Assembly: GCA_034436355.1 (NCBI GenBank)
Contig: DAOTVQ010000040.1
Location: 1 to 64,000 of the forward strand
Reading direction: 5' to 3'
Length of the DNA stretch: 64,000 bases
From: CP2-2F sp034436355
GTDB lineage: Bacteria > Chloroflexota > Anaerolineae > Aggregatilineales > UBA2796
Below, piece by piece: positions 55,213 to 63,771 of this stretch. A model generated the notes under the pieces. It made no database searches. It saw nothing but the letters and a program-made list of their open reading frames with translations, and had not been told where the DNA came from. A program made the position numbers and the translations under genes. The stretch's first letter is position 1, and each line of letters starts with the position of its first letter.

Positions 55213-57633
55213 ATGAACGCTGAAGAACTTTTCTGGTTACTCTACAATGCACCTAATGAAGACGAAGTAGATGATATTTTGAGGAAGCATCCTGATGTAT
55301 TCGACCCTTCCAATTGGACTCCGCTTGGCAACCTTGATAATAACTTTGGTGTGGTTGAGAATCAGCAATCTAACCCTGTTGCAGCCTTAGTAGAGAAAAT
55401 CACTAATTCTATAGATGCGATATTGATGCGAAAATGCTTAGAGGCGAATATTGATCCGCGTTCAGAGCAAGCGCCGCGTTCTATCCAAGAGGCAATAACC
55501 CGCTTTTTCCCCGAAGCTCGGGATTGGAATTTAGGGCGTGGAGAGGTAAGCCAAAAACTCAGATCACAAGCTGAGTCAATCCAAATCTTACGTGATGGTG
55601 ACTCATTGTTGATCTACGATGATGGCGAGGGACAGCATCCTGAAGAATTTGAACGCACCTTCCTTTCGCTGCTGCGCGGCAATAAGAATGACATTCACTT
55701 TGTACAAGGCAAATATAACATGGGTGGCAGCGGTGCAATTATCTTCTGTGGCAAGCGCCGCTACCAACTGATTGCTTCTAAGCGCTTTGATGGCTCAGGC
55801 TCATTTGGGTTTACCCTGATTCGCCAACATCCGCTGAGCAGCGAGGAAAGACGCACCGTTAAAAATACTTGGTATGAATACCTCAAGATCAACGGTGAAA
55901 TTCCAGCCTTTCCGATCCGCGAGATTGATCTACGTTTGTTCAGGCGGAAATTTCGCACAGGGACGGTTATTAAGCTCTATTCCTATGAACTAAAGGGCAA
56001 TAAGGATGTGAGTAGAGACTTGGGCAGAAGTGTGCAAGAGTTTTTGTATAGTCCTGCCTTGCCCTTTTACATGGTGCAGGACAGAGATAGCAAAACACAG
56101 CACACGGCACATCGTGTAATTTATGGTTTGCAGAATCGCCTTAATGAGGATAACGAATTTATAGAGGCGACATTTTCCGAAAACTACGAAGACGCAGAAA
56201 TTGGCAAAATGCGCGCCACGGTTCATGTTTTCAGAGCAAAGGCAGGCACAAGAGGCACTAAAGACACCCGTGCTGCCATTCAATCAAACTATTTCAAGAA
56301 CAATATGGTCGTTTTGTTTTCGGTGAATGGTCAAGTTCATGGGCATTACACTGCGGAGTTCATCACGCGCACCCTTAAATACAATCTGCTGAGTGGGTAT
56401 CTGCTGATTCATGTGGATTGCACAGAGATGAACATTGAATTTCGTAATGAGTTGTTCATGGCATCCCGTGATCGGCTGAAACAAGGCGAAGAATCTTCAA
56501 CACTGCGCGGTGTGCTTGCTAAAGGCTTGCAGGATGGCAAACTTGATGATATTTACAAACGGCGTAAGGCAGCGGTCTCAGTTGAGGATGCTGAGGATGA
56601 TGAAATTCTGCGAGGTTTTGCCCAAAAACTTCCCATAAGGGACGATTTACGCCAACTGCTTGATCAAACCTTCAAACTAAAAGAAACTGCCGAGAAGCCT
56701 AAGCGCGCTGTTGCTAGTGCGAATGAGCGTGCCAAGCCTGATCCGAAACCTTTTCACCCAAAGCGGTATCCAACCTTTTTCAAGCTAGATGCCAAATCAC
56801 AAGGTGATCACACTGTTTTGGCAGTGCCGCTAGGTGGATCAAAAACTGTGCGCTTTGAGACGGATGTTGAGGATCAGTATTTTGATCGCACTGAAGACCC
56901 TGGCGACATGCAAATCGCCGTGATGGATTATGTGCCAAACGACTCAAGCGGTGGCGACCGCAAAGGCACAGTCAACAAAATTACTGATGTTTTCAGCATA
57001 AGCCGCAAAAGCCCGACCGATGGCACGATCAAGCTTGTGCTATCGCCAACCGCGGATGTTCAAGTTGGTGATGAGGTGCAATTGCGTGTTGACCTGAAAA
57101 ATCCTGCTGGTGAGGATTTTACCGAAGTGCTGTGGGTCAGAATCACTGAGCCGCCGGCTGAGTCTAAAGAAAAACCTGCATCCGAACCTGATCAGCTTGG
57201 GCTGCCGCTGTTGGTGCGTGTTTACAAGGAAACACCTGAAGGCAGCACCCAAGCTGTGAAAACATGGGCTGAATTAGAAAGCATAGAGATGGATTATGAC
57301 ACTGTGATGTATCCGCTGGTTGAGGGAGAGGTGCTGCAAACTATCTACATCAACCTGGATTCACATGTGCTGCGAAGTTACAAGGGCAAAATCCGCAATC
57401 CTTCCACAGAGCAAGTGCAACTTGCCGATAGGCGCTACATAACGGCGGTATATTTTCACACAATTTTTCTGTATGTGATCAGCAAAAACCGGCGGTATAA
57501 TATTGTTCAACGTGGAGAACAAGAAGAAAAAAAAGTTGATTTAGCCGACTATCTTCGGGACGTTTTCAACAGCCATTACGCGGCATTTCTGATGAATTTT
57601 GAGACAGGACAATTGCTAGATGCCATCTCGTAG
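55213..57633 (+). CDS. GHKL-type ATPase, large, of a possible defence module
   Basis: 806 residues; GGAG about ten bases before the ATG. GHKL (HSP90/MutL/histidine kinase) motifs: N box EKITNSID (Glu61, Asn65, Asp68), G1 DDGEG (136-140) and G2 GKYNMGGSG (166-174). After the ATPase core comes a long middle region (200-480), a Lys/Arg-rich linker (about 500-520) and a C-terminal beta region with no recognised domain. No nuclease or phosphatase motif. Base composition is richer in A and T than neighbours, which suggests transfer. The gene overlaps its partner by 14 bases. Solitary MORC- or Hsp90-like ATPases often occur in phage-defence or stress modules; that is inference. Confidence 0.75.
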   Translation: MNAEELFWLLYNAPNEDEVDDILRKHPDVFDPSNWTPLGNLDNNFGVVENQQSNPVAALVEKITNSIDAILMRKCLEANIDPRSEQAPRSIQEAITRFFPEARDWNLGRGEVSQKLRSQAESIQILRDGDSLLIYDDGEGQHPEEFERTFLSLLRGNKNDIHFVQGKYNMGGSGAIIFCGKRRYQLIASKRFDGSGSFGFTLIRQHPLSSEERRTVKNTWYEYLKINGEIPAFPIREIDLRLFRRKFRTGTVIKLYSYELKGNKDVSRDLGRSVQEFLYSPALPFYMVQDRDSKTQHTAHRVIYGLQNRLNEDNEFIEATFSENYEDAEIGKMRATVHVFRAKAGTRGTKDTRAAIQSNYFKNNMVVLFSVNGQVHGHYTAEFITRTLKYNLLSGYLLIHVDCTEMNIEFRNELFMASRDRLKQGEESSTLRGVLAKGLQDGKLDDIYKRRKAAVSVEDAEDDEILRGFAQKLPIRDDLRQLLDQTFKLKETAEKPKRAVASANERAKPDPKPFHPKRYPTFFKLDAKSQGDHTVLAVPLGGSKTVRFETDVEDQYFDRTEDPGDMQIAVMDYVPNDSSGGDRKGTVNKITDVFSISRKSPTDGTIKLVLSPTADVQVGDEVQLRVDLKNPAGEDFTEVLWVRITEPPAESKEKPASEPDQLGLPLLVRVYKETPEGSTQAVKTWAELESIEMDYDTVMYPLVEGEVLQTIYINLDSHVLRSYKGKIRNPSTEQVQLADRRYITAVYFHTIFLYVISKNRRYNIVQRGEQEEKKVDLADYLRDVFNSHYAAFLMNFETGQLLDAIS

Positions 57634-58012
57634 ACAAATAGAGGGTTTATCCAAAGTTACAAAAACGGACTTAGTCCGTGAGTGCTTTTTGAACAATACT
57701 GAACACGAAATAAGTTGTGCAGAAGCTGCCGACATAGTGCTAGAGGAATACCGTAATTTGACAGGCAGACGGCGCTTTTTTCACACAGACAGTATTATTC
57801 GTCGCCTATATCAGAAGGATTTCCTGATCAGAATAAGGCGCGGCATTTACCGTTATAATCCTTCTTATCCCCTAACCAAAGTGGGAAAGCACGTTTTTGT
57901 GCGTCTTTACCAAGCTGCCAGACGTGATAATGACTATAACAGAATGGAACTTTATCAACAGATACTCAGCACGTATGATGACACCGATAGTCACATCGAG
58001 TGGCGGGAGTAA
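57620..58012 (+). CDS. Small winged-helix-like protein, partner of the GHKL ATPase
   Basis: 130 residues; the ATG lies inside the end of the ATPase gene. Residues about 50-82 (RRFFHTDSIIRRLYQKDFLI followed by RIRRGIYRYNP) look like a wing-and-helix DNA-binding segment, as seen before HNH nuclease domains in some mobile loci. No HNH or catalytic motif follows; the rest is helical and charged, ending DDTDSHIEWRE. It may be a DNA- or ATPase-binding adaptor. Family unknown to me. Confidence 0.65.
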   Translation: MPSRRQIEGLSKVTKTDLVRECFLNNTEHEISCAEAADIVLEEYRNLTGRRRFFHTDSIIRRLYQKDFLIRIRRGIYRYNPSYPLTKVGKHVFVRLYQAARRDNDYNRMELYQQILSTYDDTDSHIEWRE

Positions 58013-58026
58013 CAGCGCGCCACAGA

Positions 58027-58121
58027 GACTTGCCTTGGCGCCTCCGTACGCTGGCGCGGCGGACGTGCCGAGACCTGTCCCTGTGCAAGGCGTGCTTGTA
58101 GGGCAGGCAAGACGCCTCCGT
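58027..58121. repeat. Repeat-rich intergenic element
   Basis: CTTGCC (58029-58034) and GGCAAG (58106-58111) are inverted, and CGCCTCCGT is directly repeated (58039-58047 and 58113-58121); GTAGGG lies between them. This resembles the REP-like palindromes before the GHKL gene. No gene is seen in 58013-58329. Confidence 0.5.
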
Positions 58122-58329
58122 CCAGTGTTATCCGCGTCTTCAGCGCATCCCAGCGTCACTGTCTGGTATGCTTTTTTCCAAAAACGCGTTATACTCAAAC
58201 TCAGAGTGTACACAAGCACGCCTGTCTTGCGTTTAGTCCCTGCTAGAGATTTTTGCTAGGCGCTTTTACAGCTTTACGACAGACCATACCCTAAAAGCGC
58301 AGCGATCTCGTTGAGCAGGAGTGTGACTC

Positions 58330-58803
58330 ATGATCGGCGTTCTTTTCCTTTGCACAGGCAATATCTGCCGTTCGCCTATGGCGCATGGCATCTTCAACCA
58401 TCTCGTCCGAGAGGCGGGGCTGCACAACCAACTCTTTGCTGATTCCGCCGGCATTGATAGCTACGAGGCAGGGCAACCTACTCACAGCGGCACAACCAAC
58501 ATCCTGAAGAAGCACGGCATCGTCTTCAGCAAGCGCGCACGGCTGCTCACTGAACAGGACGGCAGTAACTTTCACTACCTGATCGGCATGACTGAAGATC
58601 ATCTACGCGCCTTGCAGCGCATTCGCCTGATCGCCAACAATCCAAGTGCAGAGGTGGCACTGCTGCTGGACTACGCTCCACAACTCGGCATTCGTGAAGT
58701 GCCTGATCCCTACTACAACGGCAAATTTGAAGAATGCTTTACGCTGGTGAATGCCGGCGTGCGCGGCTTAGTGGCTGCCATCCGCCGCAAGCACAACCTG
58801 TAG
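58330..58803 (+). CDS. Low-molecular-weight protein tyrosine phosphatase
   Basis: 157 residues. The P-loop CTGNICRSP (Cys8 nucleophile, Arg14) opens the protein, and the acid Asp is in DPYYN (near 126). These enzymes dephosphorylate tyrosine on proteins such as exopolysaccharide kinases, in the cytoplasm. No kinase partner is adjacent. Confidence 0.94.
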   Translation: MIGVLFLCTGNICRSPMAHGIFNHLVREAGLHNQLFADSAGIDSYEAGQPTHSGTTNILKKHGIVFSKRARLLTEQDGSNFHYLIGMTEDHLRALQRIRLIANNPSAEVALLLDYAPQLGIREVPDPYYNGKFEECFTLVNAGVRGLVAAIRRKHNL

Positions 58804-58814
58804 GCGCACGCAAC

Positions 58815-58873
58815 ACCCCGCCCTTGCCTCACGTGCGAAGCAAGCGAATCAGAGGTGATACAGAGGGCGGGGT
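58815..58873. terminator. Bidirectional terminator-like stem
   Basis: ACCCCGCCCT (58815-58824) pairs with AGGGCGGGGT (58864-58873), ten base pairs, with a 39-base loop. It lies between convergent genes; there is no T run, so its strength is uncertain. Confidence 0.45.
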
Positions 58874-58883
58874 AACCTGTCAA

Positions 58884-59309
58884 TCAGAACCAACGCGGCA
58901 AGCCACCAATCAGCACCGCCACACCCAAAAAGACAATGCCGAAAGACGCCACCACCGCAATCAGGTGTGTGCGCGCCTGGGCAACGCCCTGCTGTCGGCG
59001 CGCACGCGCTGTCAGACCGTGCAGCGCACCCAACGCCACAATGCCAACCACAAAGTGAATCCACAAGCCGTCGTAGAGGCTGTTCTGTGTGGCACGCTCC
59101 ACAAAGTGCAAAATGCCAAGCAGCACCTGCACATCCATGCTGATGGTGAACAACACCATCGAAAGGCGCGTCAGGCGCGGGTTATCCGCCCTGCCTAGCA
59201 CACGCAGCACTGCCCACAGCAGGGCAGCCACCGCCGTGATCAGCACCAACCAACGCCAGCCTGAATGGGCAAAGCCCAAAAAACTTCTCAGCATATACTC
59301 ACTGGTCAT
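58884..59309 (-). CDS. Four-helix membrane protein of unknown function
   Basis: 141 residues with four hydrophobic segments (about 14-36, 50-68, 80-98 and 113-135). Histidines lie in FAHSGWRW, LHFVERA, WIHFVVG and ALHGLTA; paired His in helices suggests heme binding, as in cytochrome b-type or CopD-like membrane proteins, but this is only a pattern. No family is confirmed. Confidence 0.7.
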   Translation of the reverse strand: MTSEYMLRSFLGFAHSGWRWLVLITAVAALLWAVLRVLGRADNPRLTRLSMVLFTISMDVQVLLGILHFVERATQNSLYDGLWIHFVVGIVALGALHGLTARARRQQGVAQARTHLIAVVASFGIVFLGVAVLIGGLPRWF

Positions 59310-59330
59310 GAAAATAGCTCCTAGCGTGCC

Positions 59331-60203
59331 TTAAAACGTCTTGCCCGCACGTGCCAGCACGTTTTGCGCGGCACGGATCATGGGCATATCCACCATTTTG
59401 CCCTCATGGGCAAAAACGCCGACTCCGCTGGCTTGGCGCTCCTTGAAGGCAGTGATCAGGCGTTCAGCAGCGGCAATTTCCTCCTGTGTGGGCATGAATG
59501 CCGTCTGAATAGGCGCCACCTGACTGGGGTGAATGGCAAGTTTGCCCGTGAAGCCAAGCTGACGGGCAAAGGCGGCATCTGCCCGCAGCCCGTCAAGGTC
59601 TTGCAGGTCGGTAAAGAGGGTGTCTATCGCCTGCAAATTGGCAGCCGCTGCGTGCGCCACCACCGCCGAACGTGCGTACAGCACCTCCAAGCCGCTGCGC
59701 GTGCGTTGGGCGCCAATGCTGCTGGTGTAATCTTCCGCACCAAAGATCAGGGCGGCAAGGCGTGGGGTGCTGGCGGCAATCTCGCGTAGGGCTACCATGC
59801 CCCGCCCTGTCTCGATGATCGCTAACAGGCTAAAGGTGTTAAAGGGCAGGCGTGCCTCGCGTTCAAAGGTTGCCAAGCGCGCACTCAAGGCGCTTAGCGC
59901 GTTTGGGTCTTCAACCTTCGGCACCACCAAGCCATCTGGCAGGGCAGGCAGCACCACGCGCAAGTCTTCCTCAGCCAGCGCCGAGTTTAGCTGGTTGATG
60001 CGGACGAGGCGCTCAGTCTGCCCAAAGCTGAGCGATTGAAGCGCTTGGGCAACAGTATGGCGTGCGGAGTCTTTGTGATCAGGCGCAACGCCATCTTCCA
60101 AATCCATCACGACACAATCAACGTCAAGGTCTGCGCCTTTGCTGATTTTGTTGAAATCATCAGCGGGCATAAAAAGCATAGCACGGCGTGGGCGTGGATT
60201 CAT
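59331..60203 (-). CDS. CoA ester lyase-like protein (HpcH/HpaI, CitE-like)
   Basis: 290 residues. Aldolase-type TIM barrel of the HpcH/HpaI family: RAMLFMPADD at the start, VVMDLEDGVAP (metal Asp/Glu), LAIIETGRGMVAL (the metal-binding Glu), FGAEDYTSSIG, and GKLAIHPSQV near the C-terminus. Related enzymes cleave malyl-CoA or methylmalyl-CoA, or the citryl-CoA of citrate lyase. The ATG overlaps the end of the MaoC gene (60200-60203), so the two are coupled. Pairing with a MaoC hydratase recalls C4/C5-dicarboxylyl-CoA chemistry, but the substrate is unproved. Confidence 0.9.
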   Translation of the reverse strand: MNPRPRRAMLFMPADDFNKISKGADLDVDCVVMDLEDGVAPDHKDSARHTVAQALQSLSFGQTERLVRINQLNSALAEEDLRVVLPALPDGLVVPKVEDPNALSALSARLATFEREARLPFNTFSLLAIIETGRGMVALREIAASTPRLAALIFGAEDYTSSIGAQRTRSGLEVLYARSAVVAHAAAANLQAIDTLFTDLQDLDGLRADAAFARQLGFTGKLAIHPSQVAPIQTAFMPTQEEIAAAERLITAFKERQASGVGVFAHEGKMVDMPMIRAAQNVLARAGKTF

Positions 60204-60664
60204 GAGGTTTGCTCCTGTGGACGGCGCAAAAAGAGCGCGCTGCGTTCAACTTCCAGCACGCTTTCGCCACGTTGATTACGCCCGATGTGCTTCAAGCGCA
60301 CAATACCGCAGTCTGGGCGCGAGCGCGAGTCGCGTGCTTCCAATACTTCGCTTTCGGCGTAGAGCGTATCGCCATGAAAAACAGGGCGTGGATGCACCAC
60401 GCGCTCGTAGCCTAAATTGGCAACGATGGTGCCTTCGGTTAGGTCGCTCACTGTCAAGCCGACGATCAAGCCGAGTGTGAACAAGCCGTTCACAATGCGC
60501 GCACCAAATTCTGTGTGTGCGGCGTAATCCTCATTGATGTGTAGGGGCTGCGTATTAAGGGTTAACGCGCAAAATAAGACGTTATCCATCTCCGTTACGG
60601 TGCGTCCGAGCTTATGTTTGAAGGTTGCACCGACGGGCAGTTCTTCAAAATATCTTCCGCCCAT
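60200..60664 (-). CDS. MaoC family acyl-CoA dehydratase
   Basis: 154 residues, hot-dog fold. Motif DVGATF-like start (PVGATFKHK), the catalytic Asp/His segment in ALTLNTQPLHINEDYA, and the NGLFTLGLIVGL helix. MaoC-type enzymes hydrate enoyl-CoA; relatives include mesaconyl-CoA hydratase. It overlaps the start of the CitE-like gene, so they probably act in sequence. Confidence 0.9.
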   Translation of the reverse strand: MGGRYFEELPVGATFKHKLGRTVTEMDNVLFCALTLNTQPLHINEDYAAHTEFGARIVNGLFTLGLIVGLTVSDLTEGTIVANLGYERVVHPRPVFHGDTLYAESEVLEARDSRSRPDCGIVRLKHIGRNQRGESVLEVERSALFLRRPQEQTS

Positions 60665-60748
60665 AGTTACTCCTAAATGCTGTGCGCCCTTAGCATAGCG
60701 CCGTCCTGCTTACTCGGCAAGTTGGGATCACACAGCGCTGTGCTGCGC

Positions 60749-60754
60749 TATAAT
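60749..60754 (+). promoter_or_regulatory. -10 box for the small gene at 60807
   Basis: TATAAT within GCGCTATAATACGC, 52 bases before the ATG at 60807; a convincing -10 with no clear -35. Confidence 0.45.
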
Positions 60755-60806
60755 ACGCACGCAGGGTAATGTTTGCTAACCAGTTCGGTTATTTAGGGAT
60801 GTGTGT

Positions 60807-61190
60807 ATGCCGCTTGACATTGATAAGGGTTTCATGGAGCTGGTGCAGCTTCATGAGCGCGAATGGGGAACGGAACTTTATCCCAACCGTCCGTCATTGG
60901 CAGATTTGCTGAACGCACCAATTGTTGCCATGTGGACGGGCGATGCACCGCGCCCTGCTGCGTTGAGTGGGCGTGGTGGTATTGGGCGGCTCACGGTGGA
61001 GACGACCTTGCCACAACGCTTTCTACTAAGCGTGCATCAGCGCCTTGAGGAACTCGATCCGCTGCTGCTGAGCATGGTGGTGGCGGGCAAGCCTTCGCCA
61101 GCTACCAATCGCAAGTTATTGCGTTTGTTCGTTGGGCAAAAGCCGATCAAAGTGTTGGGTGTGCGTTTGTTGTTGGATAAACCAACATAA
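60807..61190 (+). CDS. Hypothetical protein
   Basis: 127 residues from the ATG at 60807 (AGGG eight bases upstream); the GTG two codons earlier lacks an SD. A mixed alpha/beta protein (QLHEREWGTELYPNRPSLAD and RLEELDPLLLSMVVAG segments) with a basic C-terminus. Nothing recognised. Confidence 0.55.
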   Translation: MPLDIDKGFMELVQLHEREWGTELYPNRPSLADLLNAPIVAMWTGDAPRPAALSGRGGIGRLTVETTLPQRFLLSVHQRLEELDPLLLSMVVAGKPSPATNRKLLRLFVGQKPIKVLGVRLLLDKPT

Positions 61191-61215
61191 ATTTGGCAGT
61201 ATTGCGCTGATTTTA

Positions 61216-61224
61216 TGCTATAGT
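61216..61224 (+). promoter_or_regulatory. Extended -10 promoter of the LysM-transpeptidase gene
   Basis: TGCTATAGT, an extended -10, with initiation near 61231, leaving a leader of about 29 bases carrying AAGGAG. Confidence 0.55.
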
Positions 61225-61259
61225 TAGTGCAAAACACCGGCTACCCTAAGGAGACGATT

Positions 61260-62330
61260 ATGCGTCGAACAGCCTTCGCGCTCTTGACCATTGCCCTGTT
61301 ATTAGGGCTGCTTGGCTCTGCCGCGCCGCTGCTTGAGGTGCGCGCACAAAGTGGCACAACCTATGTGGTGCAGCCGGGTGATACCCTGTTCCGTATTGCG
61401 CTGCAACATGGCGTCAGCGTAGATGCTATCGTCGCGGCAAACAATCTGCCCAACCGTTCAGTGGTCTATGTTGGGCAAGTGCTAACCATTCCCAATGTAA
61501 CAGTCGCCGTTCAGCCCTCTGCGCCCGCCGCAGCGGTTGGTGGTGTGCATATTGTGGCACGCGGCGAGTCGCTCAGCGCGATTGCACGGCGCTATGGCGT
61601 TAGCCTGAGTGCGCTGCTGGCTGCCAACAGCATCCCTGATCCAAATCGGTTGGTGGTTGGGCAGCAAATCGTGATCCCTGCTGGTGGTGCAGCGCCGCCG
61701 CCTGCGGCGGTGGATAGTCCGCCGGCAGCCGCACCAACTGCGGCACCTGCCGCGCCTGCCGCTGGAGTCCGCACGCATGTTGTGAAGCGCGGCGAAGGCT
61801 TGGCGCGCATTGCCTCGCAGTATGGCGTTTCTTGGCAGGCGCTCGCTAACTTCAATAACATCAGCAACCCGAACCTGATTTATGTTGGCATGGTGTTGCG
61901 GATTCCCGCGCCCGGCAGCCCTGAGGCAGCCGCGCCCGGTGGGCTGGCAGAGTCGCGCCCCGCAGCGCCCGTCACCACGGGTAAGCTGATCTTGGTTGTG
62001 CTGCGCGAACAGCGCGTGTATGCTTATCAGAATGGGCAGCTCTTGCAGAGCTATCTCGTCTCCACAGGCTTGCCGCGCACGCCGACCGTGCAAGGGCAGT
62101 ACAAAATCTATTTGAAATATCGCTCGCAGACGATGTACGGACCTGGCTACTACTTGCCCAATGTCCCTTACGTTATGTACTTCTATCAGGGCTATGGCTT
62201 GCACGGCACGTATTGGCATAGCAATTTTGGCAGACCAATGAGCCATGGCTGTGTGAACCTTCGCACGCCCGACGCCGAATGGCTCTTTAATTGGGCAGAG
62301 GTTGGGACGCCCGTCCATGTCCGATACTAA
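61260..62330 (+). CDS. Secreted LysM-domain L,D-transpeptidase
   Basis: 356 residues from the ATG at 61260 (AAGGAG six bases upstream). A signal peptide (about 1-30) is followed by three LysM modules (about 33-78: YVVQPGDTLFRIAL; about 95-140: HIVARGESLSAIA; about 170-215: HVVKRGEGLARIAS) separated by Pro/Ala linkers, then a YkuD L,D-transpeptidase domain (about 240-356) with HGTYWHSNFGRPMSHGCVNL: catalytic Cys about 331 and the SHGC motif intact. It would cross-link peptidoglycan at the cell surface. Compare with the TYGC variant at 1381-2931. The stop overlaps the next gene's start. Confidence 0.93.
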   Translation: MRRTAFALLTIALLLGLLGSAAPLLEVRAQSGTTYVVQPGDTLFRIALQHGVSVDAIVAANNLPNRSVVYVGQVLTIPNVTVAVQPSAPAAAVGGVHIVARGESLSAIARRYGVSLSALLAANSIPDPNRLVVGQQIVIPAGGAAPPPAAVDSPPAAAPTAAPAAPAAGVRTHVVKRGEGLARIASQYGVSWQALANFNNISNPNLIYVGMVLRIPAPGSPEAAAPGGLAESRPAAPVTTGKLILVVLREQRVYAYQNGQLLQSYLVSTGLPRTPTVQGQYKIYLKYRSQTMYGPGYYLPNVPYVMYFYQGYGLHGTYWHSNFGRPMSHGCVNLRTPDAEWLFNWAEVGTPVHVRY

Positions 62331-62781
62331 TCCGCTCGATCACATTGCGGCGCGCATCGTGGAGCGCTATCGCAATCCATCGCGCAAGGCGTATATGTAT
62401 CTATTTCGCCTGAGTGCAGACGCGCTGCCTTCGGCAGTGGTGCCAGAGGCGGCGCACCTGCTGGCAGCGTGGGTAGATGAGGGGCGCGGTTTATTGGCAA
62501 CCGATCCGAGCGAGGCACTGCGCCTTTGCACCCTTGCCCAGCAGATCAAGCCGCACACCGATTCACCACAGGCGCTGACGCCGCACCAGCGCAGACAGAT
62601 GATGGCACGCATCATTCAGTTCAGCGTCCGCCCTGTGGCGGCTGATGAGATTGCCGTGCATCTTGTCAGCCGTGCGCTTGGCTTCACGCCTAGAGGGGAT
62701 CGGGAAGTGGTGGAGGATTGGCGGCAAACACCTGATGGTGTGTGGTATTCCGCCTACCGTGAGCGCGAACGTGCTGAATGA
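62317..62781 (+). CDS. Hypothetical protein after the transpeptidase
   Basis: 154 residues from the ATG at 62317, overlapping the transpeptidase end by 14 bases; an earlier TTG is rejected. Helical and charged, with no signal peptide, membrane segment or known motif. The C-terminal TPDGVWYSAYRERER is distinctive but unassigned. Translational coupling suggests a link with the wall protein. Confidence 0.6.
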   Translation: MSDTNPLDHIAARIVERYRNPSRKAYMYLFRLSADALPSAVVPEAAHLLAAWVDEGRGLLATDPSEALRLCTLAQQIKPHTDSPQALTPHQRRQMMARIIQFSVRPVAADEIAVHLVSRALGFTPRGDREVVEDWRQTPDGVWYSAYRERERAE

Positions 62782-62794
62782 GGGCAGACAAACA

Positions 62795-63634
62795 TTATTG
62801 CGCGCCCACCAAGCCGCGTAGAAGCAGCGTGGCAGCCGTTGGCGTGTAGAGCCAGAACGCCGTGCCAACCAAGATGTGCGGCGCGTAGGGAATAGCAAGG
62901 CTGCCGCGCCGCTTAGACCGTTTGCCAAGCTGCAGAAGGCGGAAGATCAGCGTGCCGAAAGCTGCCACACCACCACTCAGCATCATGATCAGCAAGGCGA
63001 ACATAATGTATTCGCCGCCGATCAGCACGCCGCACGCACCCAGCAGCCACACATCACCCAAGCCAAAAATGGTGCGCCCAACCGCCTTACCTCGCACAGC
63101 CTTTTTCAGCCGCCCATAGCCAACGCCAAGCAACCACAGGCACAAGCCAAGCCCAATGCCGTTCACTGCACCGCGCAGCATTTCCGCAGGCGCACTGCGC
63201 CAGCCCACCAACAGCCACTCTAGCACGCCACAGCCAAGCAAAGCGATCAGGCTGCTGGGCAACACCCACCGATGCTCAACATCAATTACGGCGATCAGCA
63301 CAAACAGCGCGGCGTAAATGTAATAGAACACCACATCGCCGATTAGTCCGTAGGTGTGCGCCAGCAGCCCAAAGGCAACGCTCAGCCCTAGTTCCACTGC
63401 GATACGGCGTGCGGTGCGTGTGGTGGGTTTGCCCAAAAGCCACGCCGTAATGCCAAACCATTGCAGCGGCGGCAGGCGCGGAATCAGGGGCGGCACGGGT
63501 GGCAAGCTATGCTGGGACGTGAACGGGTTGCGCCGTGCAAGCTGATCGTAGCGGCGGGCGGGCAAATAGTCTGCCAGCAGGTTGACGGGCAAAGCAACGA
63601 AGAAGCCCAGCAGTGCCATGATCAAAGTCAGCAT
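62795..63634 (-). CDS. Prepilin peptidase (A24 family)
   Basis: 279 residues, about eight hydrophobic segments. Catalytic Asp pair: AVIDVEHRWVLP (first Asp) and FGLGDVWLL (the GxGD motif). These inner-membrane aspartyl enzymes cut, and often N-methylate, type IV prepilins. The N-terminal cysteine motif of the methylase-type enzyme is absent, so cleavage without methylation is possible. No pilin gene is adjacent in the window. A candidate -10 (TGCTACACT) lies just upstream on the minus strand near 63676-63684. Confidence 0.85.
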   Translation of the reverse strand: MLTLIMALLGFFVALPVNLLADYLPARRYDQLARRNPFTSQHSLPPVPPLIPRLPPLQWFGITAWLLGKPTTRTARRIAVELGLSVAFGLLAHTYGLIGDVVFYYIYAALFVLIAVIDVEHRWVLPSSLIALLGCGVLEWLLVGWRSAPAEMLRGAVNGIGLGLCLWLLGVGYGRLKKAVRGKAVGRTIFGLGDVWLLGACGVLIGGEYIMFALLIMMLSGGVAAFGTLIFRLLQLGKRSKRRGSLAIPYAPHILVGTAFWLYTPTAATLLLRGLVGAQ

Positions 63635-63722
63635 GAGTGTGCCTGTGTCTCTCTGGCTGAAGGTGGATTAAATACAGTGTAGCATACAGGCATTCTGAAA
63701 AGCAAACAGCACACCTTTGCGT

Positions 63723-63728
63723 TATACT
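63723..63728 (+). promoter_or_regulatory. -10 box for the P450 gene
   Basis: TATACT, 43 bases before the ATG at 63772; the -35 is unclear. Confidence 0.45.
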
Positions 63729-63771
63729 TAGTTTGACAGGTTTTGCAAGGTGCTAGGTGGGAGATAAGCGT

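Noticed and set aside
57620..58012. HNH endonuclease call for the small GHKL partner
   Set aside because: Only the preceding wing-like segment matches; no HNH residues are present.
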